DNA of 9,051 nt from an uncultured Bacteroidales bacterium (lineage in GTDB: Bacteria > Bacteroidota > Bacteroidia > Bacteroidales > UBA3663), in the NCBI GenBank assembly GCA_937899265.1, contig CALBPV010000107.1:1-9051 (forward strand), in the 5' to 3' direction. Position 1 is the stretch's first letter. The number at the start of each line of letters is the position of its first letter. Both the position numbers and the translations under genes were made by a program. The notes beneath the pieces were generated by a model. It was not told the origin of the DNA and did no database searches. It saw nothing but the letters and a program-made list of their open reading frames with translations. This document shows positions 1 through 6,575 of this stretch, piece after piece.

Positions 1-2
1 TT

Positions 3-542
3 CAGATGCCCGGGATGACCGGAATTGATGTCCTCCAACGGCTCCCCTACAAACTACCCATCATCATCACAACGGCCTGGGAACAATATGCACTGCCCTC
101 ATGGACGCTCAACGTGACAGATTATCTGCTCAAACCCTATTCCCGCGAACGTTTGGAAATGGCCATCAACCGCGTTCGCGAAAACCTCCGGCTCCGCGAG
201 CTGGACAAAGCCCATCCCAAGAATGTCCTGACTCTCAAGAGCGAAGGCCTCACGCTCCCCGTTGATTTGTCCGATGTGTCTTGTCTCGAAGCACGTGGAG
301 ACTATGTTCTCTTCGTCCGTCCCAACCAAAAACCGATTTTGGTGGCCGCAACGCTTTCTTCGTTCGAAAACCAACTGCCTACATCCGAATTTGTCAGGGT
401 GCACCGTTCGTTTATTGTCAATGTCAGATTCATCTCGGCGCTCACCTCTCGTGAAGTCACCCTTCGTGGCGACAAAACGGTTCCGATTGGACGCACTTAC
501 AAAGACAAAATCAGCCTCCTTTCTCAAAATCATGCCGTTTAG
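3..542 (+). CDS. LytTR-family response regulator, C-terminal part (5' end outside window)
   Basis: This is a cytoplasmic two-component response regulator that binds DNA through a LytTR domain. The frame is open at the left edge. It enters with Q-M-P-G-M-T-G, the loop that normally follows the phospho-accepting Asp, so that Asp lies just upstream of base 1. The rest of the receiver domain is visible, including the conserved Thr in IIITTAWEQYAL and the conserved Lys in DYLLKPYSRERL. A linker follows, then a LytTR domain over about the last 100 residues, with the diagnostic FVRVHRSFIVNV segment and the GRTYKDKI end. In the family it is usually encoded beside a LytS-like membrane histidine kinase, which would be upstream of the window. 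The next gene starts about 100 bp downstream behind its own candidate promoter, so the two are probably separate units. Its regulatory target cannot be told from this sequence. Confidence 0.93.
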   Translation, partial: QMPGMTGIDVLQRLPYKLPIIITTAWEQYALPSWTLNVTDYLLKPYSRERLEMAINRVRENLRLRELDKAHPKNVLTLKSEGLTLPVDLSDVSCLEARGDYVLFVRPNQKPILVAATLSSFENQLPTSEFVRVHRSFIVNVRFISALTSREVTLRGDKTVPIGRTYKDKISLLSQNHAV

Positions 543-585
543 GATATGAAAATTCACTTTTTCTGTCAAAAAAAAGGCTCCTTTC

Positions 586-616
586 TTGGCTATGTCAAAA
601 ATTCTGACTATATTCG
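586..616 (+). promoter_or_regulatory. Candidate Bacteroidetes-type promoter for the Na/Pi transporter-tdk unit
   Basis: TTG at 586-588 and TATATTCG at 609-616 are 20 bp apart. This matches the Bacteroidetes sigma-ABfr consensus TTG-N19-21-TAnnTTTG with one mismatch (C for T in the -7 box). It lies between the LytTR stop at 542 and the transporter ATG at 644, giving a leader of roughly 20 bases. No Shine-Dalgarno sequence precedes the ATG, as is usual in Bacteroidetes. Confidence 0.5.
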
Positions 617-643
617 CACCGTCAAAATAACAAACTCCGAAAC

Positions 644-2320
644 ATGAACTACGGTTGGATTGATTTCCTTACACTTGTAGGTTCCGTCGGCCTCTTCCTC
701 TACGGAATGAAGCTGATGTCCGAGGGACTTCAGAAGATTGCAGGCGACAGCCTGCGAAAGGTTTTGGCCGCAATGACGAGCAATCGCTTTGCCGGTCTCC
801 TGACAGGCATTCTCGTCACTGTGCTCGTACAGAGTTCTTCCGCTACCACTGTGATGGTCGTGTCGTTCGTCAATGCAGGTTTGATTACGCTCCAACAGAG
901 TATGGCCGTGATTTTCGGTGCCAACGTAGGAACGACGCTCACTACTTGGATTATTGCCCTCTTCGGATTCAAGTTCAACATTGCTGCCCTCGTTATCCCG
1001 CTCATTGCGCTCTCTATCCCGTTCTTCAATTCCACCAGCAACAAACGGCGCTCCTGGGGTGAGTTCATTGTAGGTTTTGCCCTGCTCTTCCTCGGTCTCG
1101 ACAGCCTGAACCACAGTGTGCCCGATCTCAAATCCAGTCCGGAAATTTTTGCAGTCCTCCAACAGTACAGCGAGATGGGAATCGTCAGCGTGGTGTTCTT
1201 CGCTTGCATTGGCATGATTCTCACAATGGTTGTGCAGGCCTCCAGCGCCACCTTTGCGATTGCGTTGATTATGGTGGCCCGAGAATGGATTCCATTCGAA
1301 TTGGCCTGTGCCATGGTGGTCGGAGCCCACATCGGCACATGTATCACTCCCCTGTTGGCAGCACTGTCGGCCAATACAATGGCCAAACGTGCAGCTTTGG
1401 GACATTTGCTCTTCAACGTCTTCGGTTCCATTTGGGTCATGGCCGTCTTCTATCCGTATTGTGACATCGTCAAGAAAGCCACCGAATGGGTATTCGGCTC
1501 CTTCTCTCCCGATATGGGCGTCGCCATGTTCCATACCCTGATGGCTGTCATCAACCTCTCGATTATGATTTGGCTCACCGGCATCTACGTCAAAATCGTA
1601 TCCAAACTCATGCCCGACAAAAAATCCCAAGACGAGTCCTTCACGCTCAAATTCATCACCAAAAGCGGTATTGCTGCTACCGGTGAGTTGAGTATTTTGC
1701 CGGCCAAGAAGGAAATCTCCCACTATGCCGAAGAGACATACAAAATGTTCGGACACATCCGTTCCATGTTGAATGAGCCTTTGGGGTCGGAACGACAGAT
1801 GGAACTCTTCGAAAAAGTCAAAAGTCTCGAAAACAAGAGCGACGAAGCTGAAATGCAGATTGCCAACTTCCTCAATCAAATCTCCGGAAAAGGACTTTCA
1901 CAGGAGAGTGAATTGGAAATCAGACGTCTCTTCAAGATGGTCGATGAATTGGAAAGCATCGCCGATTCCATCTACCACATCGCCATCACTCTCAAAGCCA
2001 AGAGCGACCAACGAGTCCTTCTCACCGAGTCCCAGAACATCGACCTCACCAAGATGATTTCTCTCACCGATGCTGCTCTTGTCCACATGCTCAAGGTGGT
2101 TTCCAACGATGACCGCTCTCGTCACTCGCTCGACATTGCCAACAACAATGAAGACGAAATCAACAACTTCCGTTCCCAGATACGCAACAGCATCTTCGAG
2201 GAACAAACCATTGACGACCAAAACTATCAGCAGCGCACCTACTACATGGATCTTATCAGCGAATGTGAGAAGGTCGGTGACTATATTATTAATGTAATAA
2301 ATGCAATCCACGACTCATAA
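644..2320 (+). CDS. Na+/phosphate cotransporter family protein with C-terminal PhoU-like domain
   Basis: This inner-membrane protein of 558 residues probably moves inorganic phosphate with sodium. It has two Na_Pi_cotrans repeats, each carrying the family's signature: Q63-S-S-S-A-T in the first and Q198-A-S-S-A-T in the second. Both are followed by glycine-rich GANVGTTLTT and GAHIGTCITP segments, and hydrophobic helices fill residues 1 to about 325. Residues about 345-555 are soluble and helical, resembling a PhoU domain (YAEETYKMFGHIRSML, then a second half ending YYMDLISECEKVGDYI). This is the usual architecture and length of bacterial NptA/YjbB-type proteins. The start is the first ATG after the candidate promoter. 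Its stop overlaps the tdk start by one base (TAATG), suggesting coupled translation. The substrate is inferred from the family; some members may handle other anions. Confidence 0.9.
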   Translation: MNYGWIDFLTLVGSVGLFLYGMKLMSEGLQKIAGDSLRKVLAAMTSNRFAGLLTGILVTVLVQSSSATTVMVVSFVNAGLITLQQSMAVIFGANVGTTLTTWIIALFGFKFNIAALVIPLIALSIPFFNSTSNKRRSWGEFIVGFALLFLGLDSLNHSVPDLKSSPEIFAVLQQYSEMGIVSVVFFACIGMILTMVVQASSATFAIALIMVAREWIPFELACAMVVGAHIGTCITPLLAALSANTMAKRAALGHLLFNVFGSIWVMAVFYPYCDIVKKATEWVFGSFSPDMGVAMFHTLMAVINLSIMIWLTGIYVKIVSKLMPDKKSQDESFTLKFITKSGIAATGELSILPAKKEISHYAEETYKMFGHIRSMLNEPLGSERQMELFEKVKSLENKSDEAEMQIANFLNQISGKGLSQESELEIRRLFKMVDELESIADSIYHIAITLKAKSDQRVLLTESQNIDLTKMISLTDAALVHMLKVVSNDDRSRHSLDIANNNEDEINNFRSQIRNSIFEEQTIDDQNYQQRTYYMDLISECEKVGDYIINVINAIHDS

Positions 2321-2874
2321 TGGATAAAACAGGAAGTATAGAGGTCATTTGCGGCTCCATGTTCTCCGGCAAGACCGAAGAACTCATCAGACGTCTCAAG
2401 AGAGCTGCCATTGCCCGCCAGAAAATAGAACTTTTCAAACCCTCCGTCGATGTGCGTTACAGCAACACCGATGTCGTTTCCCACGACCGTACTGCACTCC
2501 GTTCAACTCCCGTGGAGAATTCTTCGTCCATCCTGCTTCTGGCTGGTGATGCCGACGTAATTGCTGTCGATGAAGCTCAATTCTTCGACGAGGGATTGAC
2601 CGATGTCTGCAATCAGCTTGCCAATCAGGGACGTCGAGTCGTCATCGCCGGACTTGACATGGACTATCTGGGGCATCCCTTCGGGCCTATGCCTCAGCTC
2701 CTGGCGATTGCCGATGATGTTTATAAAACTCGAGCCATCTGTGTCCGTTGCGGTAACCTCGCCAATTACTCCTATCGTACGGCTACGGGCGACAAGTTGA
2801 TTCTTTTGGGTGAAATGCACGAGTACGAACCCCTTTGTCGCAAGTGCTACCTCGAAATGATGTCCCGGAAATGA
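2320..2874 (+). CDS. tdk: Thymidine kinase, type II (zinc-containing)
   Basis: This cytoplasmic salvage enzyme phosphorylates thymidine to dTMP with ATP. The protein is 184 residues, the normal size for type II bacterial thymidine kinases. The Walker A loop G12-S-M-F-S-G-K-T19 is complete. The Walker B/catalytic segment V-D84-E85-A-Q-F-F supplies the general base (E85). The GLDMDYLGHPFGPM stretch and the following lasso region contact the nucleoside. Two Cys pairs, C141-x-x-C144 and C173-x-x-C176, form the structural zinc site. The ATG shares its A with the TAA of the transporter gene. The stop overlaps the next start (ATGA at 2871-2874), so all three genes are likely one transcript with coupled translation. 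No residue expected for activity is missing. Confidence 0.97.
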   Translation: MDKTGSIEVICGSMFSGKTEELIRRLKRAAIARQKIELFKPSVDVRYSNTDVVSHDRTALRSTPVENSSSILLLAGDADVIAVDEAQFFDEGLTDVCNQLANQGRRVVIAGLDMDYLGHPFGPMPQLLAIADDVYKTRAICVRCGNLANYSYRTATGDKLILLGEMHEYEPLCRKCYLEMMSRK

Positions 2875-4862
2875 AGCACGTTATCATCTTTCTCAACTAC
2901 AACGATTCCAGACTCGACAACCCCGTCTATCGTTATTTCGCAACAGAGTCTCTGACGGGACGGCGTGCAGCCCTGCTCTTCGAAAACCATACGGTCGATG
3001 AGCGAAGGTTGCTCCACGATGTGCATGAACTCCTGGGCAAGAATCTTGACGAAGACCTTTCCTTCCATATTTCCAAACCTCTTGTCAACGAGGGAGACTG
3101 CGACGAAATCATTGCTCTGGCACGGAAGATACGCAAGAATTTTCCTATCGACGAAACCCATGCCTACCCCGTCTTTTGCTATGTGCTCACGAAGAATCTT
3201 TCCGAGTGTTCCGCTTCCCGAAGTCGCATTCTGCTCCGGAATCTCGGCACATTCAACAATGTCATGGCAGACTTCCCGGACTGCAATTTCATCCGTACGG
3301 TTTTTGTCTTCCACGATGAAACCTATGCCTCCCTCGCACGTTATCTCTACGGCTTGTCTCGAATTGAGGACGGCATAAATGTCAAACGGTCCAAGTCGCA
3401 AGACACGCTGACTCCCTCTCCGTCCAATCCGTTCCTCCCTGTCTTCGGCTCCTTCAATGCCGTCGGAGCAGCTTATCCCGAAGCTGAAACCAGAGCATGG
3501 CTCCACCAGTGTTACCTCTCCTCGGTTTTGCGCAGATATTTGCCGGAGGTAAATCCCACGCCCATGGAGACGGTCAACGCCGAAGCTCAGCGCATACTCT
3601 CCCTCATTCCCTTGGCCCACACTCGTATATGCTTGCAGGAAGATTCTTTCCTCGACCTGGGCAATGACGATAGCTACCACTGGACCCCTACCGAACAGTA
3701 TTGGAACCAAGAGCTCCGCATGCCCTCCGAAGAATTGAACGAAATCCCGCGTGACGATTGGTTCAACAAAATTCAGAAACGCGCAGAATTGCTTTACCAG
3801 GGAAAGTTCCGAGGATTGGGCACCGACTTCTTCTTCTCATTGCAGATGAAAAAGACGGATGCCTATTCCGGTGCATTGATGGAAATCATCCGAGGAGAAT
3901 TGAATCGAATAGTCTCAGAACATCCCTATACCCCCTACACTCTCAAAAACATCGTCCGGGCCATCACAAATGTCCTCCAGCAGAAGGTGCTCGCCATGCA
4001 GACAGAACGGGACCGGGCGGCTGCCAAAATTCCCGTCATCAAACGCCATATCCACGAGCTGGAGAACCGTTGGAGCGAACGCGGCTTCTTCGCCCGTTTC
4101 AGCGGTAGGGAAATGCGTACGTTGAATATGTATTACGATGCTCTCCATGATTATCAGATTCAACGCACTTGGCTCCCCGGTTACGATTTTGCAATCAAGT
4201 TGCTCAACGAACTCATTCCCCAGGTCTCTTCTCTCGTGGACCCCCTCGAGGCAATGAGGCTGCGATTTGCCGACGCCTTGGCCAGTGTGCAGCAAACTCT
4301 CAGTGAAATCCGTCCGATTTCCGATGAGTACAATGTCTTTTCTCTCGAAGACACCGAAACTGCTGCCAAAGCCATCGACGACGATGCTGAGAATATGCTC
4401 GAAACCTACCGGCAAATTCTCCGCCCTGCTTGGATCCACATTATCCAAGGGAACAACAACGACACTCTGCTCTCTCTCGTCCGTAACTTGCTGACTTCCC
4501 ATGTCGATAATTACCTCAGTCAACGGATGGCCGACGGATATCTCCCCCAAGTGTTGCAAAAATCCATCGTCGAACGTATCGGACAGAAATATCGCCTTAA
4601 GGGCGGATTCTCTGCCTGGATTGACGAAAGTCGCAATCGGATTCCCGTCTCCTTGCCTCTCAAACCTCAAACCGCAGCCAACGACTATTGGCTGCTGATT
4701 GCTCCACATGTCGGAGATTATGTTCCTTTTCCCGTCCACGAGACCCGGGACGAGTCCCAAATCCATCTGCTGCATGTCGTGGACGGTATCCGGCTCACCG
4801 ACCTCGAAGGTTTCGCAGGACAGCATCTTTTCGTCGAACCCACTTTCAACTTTCAACTTTGA
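2871..4862 (+). CDS. Unrecognised 663-residue cytoplasmic protein, coupled to tdk
   Basis: I do not recognise this protein. An in-frame TTG lies at 2835, inside tdk, but the ATG at 2871 overlaps the tdk stop as ATGA, is a stronger codon, and gives an N terminus (MKHVIIFLNYND) that looks like a buried first beta strand. The N-terminal 150 residues alternate hydrophobic strands and helices (YPVFCYVLTKNL, IRTVFVFHDETYA), suggesting an alpha/beta domain. Residues about 290-470 are mostly helical, with a charged stretch near 368-405 (QTERDRAAAKIPVIKRHI) that could be a short coiled coil. The C-terminal part ends in a strand-like LLHVVDGIRLTDLEGF. There is no signal peptide, membrane helix or catalytic signature I can name. 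The last residues (TFNFQL) and the stop come from a heptamer repeat, so the natural C terminus may have been altered. Length and uninterrupted frame support a real gene. Confidence 0.85.
   Translation: MKHVIIFLNYNDSRLDNPVYRYFATESLTGRRAALLFENHTVDERRLLHDVHELLGKNLDEDLSFHISKPLVNEGDCDEIIALARKIRKNFPIDETHAYPVFCYVLTKNLSECSASRSRILLRNLGTFNNVMADFPDCNFIRTVFVFHDETYASLARYLYGLSRIEDGINVKRSKSQDTLTPSPSNPFLPVFGSFNAVGAAYPEAETRAWLHQCYLSSVLRRYLPEVNPTPMETVNAEAQRILSLIPLAHTRICLQEDSFLDLGNDDSYHWTPTEQYWNQELRMPSEELNEIPRDDWFNKIQKRAELLYQGKFRGLGTDFFFSLQMKKTDAYSGALMEIIRGELNRIVSEHPYTPYTLKNIVRAITNVLQQKVLAMQTERDRAAAKIPVIKRHIHELENRWSERGFFARFSGREMRTLNMYYDALHDYQIQRTWLPGYDFAIKLLNELIPQVSSLVDPLEAMRLRFADALASVQQTLSEIRPISDEYNVFSLEDTETAAKAIDDDAENMLETYRQILRPAWIHIIQGNNNDTLLSLVRNLLTSHVDNYLSQRMADGYLPQVLQKSIVERIGQKYRLKGGFSAWIDESRNRIPVSLPLKPQTAANDYWLLIAPHVGDYVPFPVHETRDESQIHLLHVVDGIRLTDLEGFAGQHLFVEPTFNFQL
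4842..4862 (+). repeat. Three tandem 7-bp repeats (ACTTTCA) at the 3' end of the preceding gene
   Basis: ACTTTCA occurs at 4842-4848 and 4849-4855, and a third copy with one change (ACTTTGA) at 4856-4862. They encode the last residues of the upstream protein, and the third copy's TGA is its stop codon. Another ACTTTCA directly precedes and overlaps the mtaB start (5041-5047). Confidence 0.8.
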
Positions 4863-5019
4863 ACCTCCGTTCCCGTGCCCCCGTTATTAAAATAAAAAAC
4901 TCTAGTTTTTTTGAACCTTCGTTCCCCGCATCCCCCGTTATTATAATAAAAAAACTCTAGTTTTTTTTTGAATTTCTTCCCCGTTTCCCCCGTTATTAAA
5001 TAAAAAACTATAGTTTTTT
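4861..5019 (+). repeat. Intergenic direct-repeat array A: three copies of a ~55-bp unit upstream of mtaB
   Basis: The copies are 4861-4912, 4913-4969 and 4970-5019, with no spacer between them. Each starts with GAACCTCCGT or a variant, then has two C-runs (CCCCG and CCCCCG), then the core GTTATTATAATAA or a shortened form, then an A-run/T-run inverted repeat. In copies 1 and 2 that inverted repeat is A6-7-C, TCTA, G-T6-7. In copy 3 it is the perfect palindrome AAAAAACTATAGTTTTTT (5002-5019). Palindrome centres are 55 and 53 bp apart. As RNA, each unit could form a weak A-U hairpin with a UCUA loop and a U-tract, so weak or bidirectional transcription termination is possible but unproven. The array begins inside the stop codon of the preceding gene and ends 27 bp before the mtaB ATG. 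I see no Bacteroidetes promoter in 4863-5046. Confidence 0.95.
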
Positions 5020-5046
5020 AAAAACCTCTTCAACCTCCGAACTTTC

Positions 5047-6357
5047 ATGAACTACGAGCGTATGAGTGTCAGCTATTATACTTTGGGGTGCAAACTCAAT
5101 TTCGCCGAGTCTTCCACCCTCGCCTGGAGACTGCGTCAGTTGGGTTTCGAACGCACCCCAAAAGGTGACAAAGCCGACCTCGTCATTGTCAATACTTGTG
5201 CCGTAACAGAACAGGCCACCGCCAAATGCCGACAGCAGATACGCAAACTTATTCGCGAGAATCCCCAAGCATACGTGGTGGTCACGGGATGCTACGCCCA
5301 GATTGAACCTCACGAAATTACCGGCATCCCCGGTGTCGATGTCGTAGTCGGACAGGAATACAAAGGGGAGAATCTGGTCGCTGTGCTCGGCTCGCTCGAG
5401 AAGAAACCGCAGGCCGAAGTGCTCACCACTCCATACAAAGAAATCCATACTTTCCACGGCTCCGTTTCTGCCGACGACCGTACCCGCCACTTCCTCAAGG
5501 TACAGGACGGATGCGACTATTTCTGCTCCTACTGTACCATCCCCCTCGCAAGAGGCAAATCGCGAAATCCCGACATCAACGCTCTCGTCGATATGGCCCA
5601 AGAGGTAGCCCGCGCAGGTGGCAAGGAAATTGTGCTCACCGGTGTCAATATCGGCGATTTCGGACGCTCCACAGGTGAGACATTCTTTGACCTTTGCAAG
5701 GCACTGGATTGTGTGGACGGCATCGAACGGTATCGTATTTCATCCTGTGAACCGAACCTCCTCACCGACGAACTGCTCCATTGGGTAGCCGCTGAGAGCA
5801 AGCGCTTCGCTCCTCATTTCCACATCCCCCTTCAGGCGGGCAGTGACGAGGTGCTGCACCTCATGCGCCGGCGATATGACACCGCCTTGTTCCGTCGGAA
5901 AATAGAACTCATCCGCACCCTCATCCCCCATGCCTTCATCGGTGTGGATGTCATGGCCGGAATGAGAGGCGAGACACCCGACCTCTTTGAGAAAAGTATG
6001 GATTTTCTTCGCAGCCTCCCCGTCTCACAGCTCCACCCCTTCACCTACAGCGAACGCTCCAACACCCGAGCCCTCGAGATTAAGCCCGTCGTGCCCGTGC
6101 CTGAACGCCACGAGCGTACTGCCCGCCTCGTGGCTCTCAGTGAAGAAAAACTGCACTCTTTCTACGCCTCCCAGTGCGGCACCCCCCATCGCGTCCTCTG
6201 GGAACAGCCCGCCCCGGGAAAGCCCATGCACGGCTTCACCGAGAACTACGTCCGCGTCTCCCATCCCTACGTCCCCGATTGGGTCAACACCTGCCGCGAC
6301 ACCGTTCTCGGCCAAACCATTCAACCCTCATCCTCCGGCCCCGTCATCCCCTCTTGA
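5047..6357 (+). CDS. mtaB: tRNA N6-threonylcarbamoyladenosine(37)-C2-methylthiotransferase MtaB
   Basis: This radical-SAM enzyme adds a methylthio group to t6A at position 37 of ANN-decoding tRNAs, giving ms2t6A. The 436 residues follow the family order. An N-terminal methylthiotransferase domain carries the three auxiliary-cluster cysteines C15 (TLGCKLN), C51 (VNTCAV) and C82 (VTGCYAQ). The radical-SAM domain has C156-DYF-C160-SY-C163. A C-terminal TRAM-like region covers about 370-430. The FHIPLQAGSDEVLHLMRRRY and HPFTYSERSNT segments are characteristic. TLGCKLN and the absence of MiaB-type or RimO-type features favour MtaB over its paralogues. The ATG at 5047 is used, but ATG 5062 (MSVSYYTLGCKLN) would also keep all motifs. 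The gene stands alone, flanked by arrays A and B. No promoter is evident, so read-through or a promoter inside the repeats is possible. Confidence 0.95.
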   Translation: MNYERMSVSYYTLGCKLNFAESSTLAWRLRQLGFERTPKGDKADLVIVNTCAVTEQATAKCRQQIRKLIRENPQAYVVVTGCYAQIEPHEITGIPGVDVVVGQEYKGENLVAVLGSLEKKPQAEVLTTPYKEIHTFHGSVSADDRTRHFLKVQDGCDYFCSYCTIPLARGKSRNPDINALVDMAQEVARAGGKEIVLTGVNIGDFGRSTGETFFDLCKALDCVDGIERYRISSCEPNLLTDELLHWVAAESKRFAPHFHIPLQAGSDEVLHLMRRRYDTALFRRKIELIRTLIPHAFIGVDVMAGMRGETPDLFEKSMDFLRSLPVSQLHPFTYSERSNTRALEIKPVVPVPERHERTARLVALSEEKLHSFYASQCGTPHRVLWEQPAPGKPMHGFTENYVRVSHPYVPDWVNTCRDTVLGQTIQPSSSGPVIPS

Positions 6358-6365
6358 TTTATTCC

Positions 6366-6531
6366 GAACCTCCGTTCCCCGCATCCCCCGTTATTATAAT
6401 AAAAAAACTCTAGTTTTTTGAACCTCCATATCCCCGTATCCCCCGTTATTATAATAAAAAAACTCTAGTTTTTTGAACCTCCGTATCCCCGTTTCCCCCG
6501 TTATTATAATAAAAAAACTCTAGTTTTTTTT
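6366..6531 (+). repeat. Intergenic direct-repeat array B: three copies of the same ~55-bp unit downstream of mtaB
   Basis: Copies lie at 6366-6419, 6420-6474 and 6475-6531, end to end and in the same orientation as array A. They are more uniform than array A: every copy keeps CCCCCG, the 12-bp palindrome TTATTATAATAA, and A7-C-TCTA-G-T6+. Palindrome centres are exactly 55 bp apart (6410.5, 6465.5, 6520.5). Copy 6366-6419 matches copy 4913-4969 most closely (GTTCCCCGCATCCCCCG in both). The array starts 8 bp after the mtaB stop and runs to 22 bp before the next ATG. I see no TAnnTTTG promoter in 6358-6553. Confidence 0.95.
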
Positions 6532-6540
6532 ACTTTCTTT

Positions 6541-6575
6541 CCCCGTTATTAAAATGAAAAAATTCTTGCTTTTTT
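6541..6575 (+). repeat. Degenerate seventh copy of the repeat core overlapping the pectinesterase start
   Basis: CCCCGTTATTAAAAT at 6541-6555 is identical to the core of the first copy in array A (4880-4894). It is followed by G-A6-TTCTTGC-T6, compared with A6-CTCTAG-T7 in that copy. The start codon ATG (6554-6556) falls where the intergenic copies read ATA. The GAACCTCCG head is missing or replaced by ACTTTCTTT. Confidence 0.7.

Noticed and set aside
570..590. Intrinsic terminator after the LytTR gene (AAAGG-CT-CCTTT)
   Set aside because: The loop would be two bases and the stem is short, so it cannot form a credible hairpin.
608..1879. A 423-residue open frame on the minus strand
   Set aside because: It is antisense to the Na/Pi transporter and rich in His, Glu and Gly without domain motifs; the + strand protein is clearly real.
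4688..4960. Small open frames ending in PVIIIKKL that run through the repeats
   Set aside because: They arise because the repeat itself is open in that frame up to its TAG; the rest of each frame is out of frame with real genes.
6371..6390. G-quadruplex on the minus strand from the paired C-runs of each repeat
   Set aside because: Each unit has only two long G-runs plus short GG pairs, and the next unit is about 40 bases away, so a stable structure is not supported.
6391..6402. TATAAT inside TTATTATAATAA as a promoter -10 box
   Set aside because: TATAAT is the enterobacterial sigma-70 box; Bacteroidetes use TAnnTTTG, and no suitably spaced TTG lies upstream.
4861..6531. CRISPR array
   Set aside because: The repeat units are contiguous with no unique spacers, and no cas genes are present.
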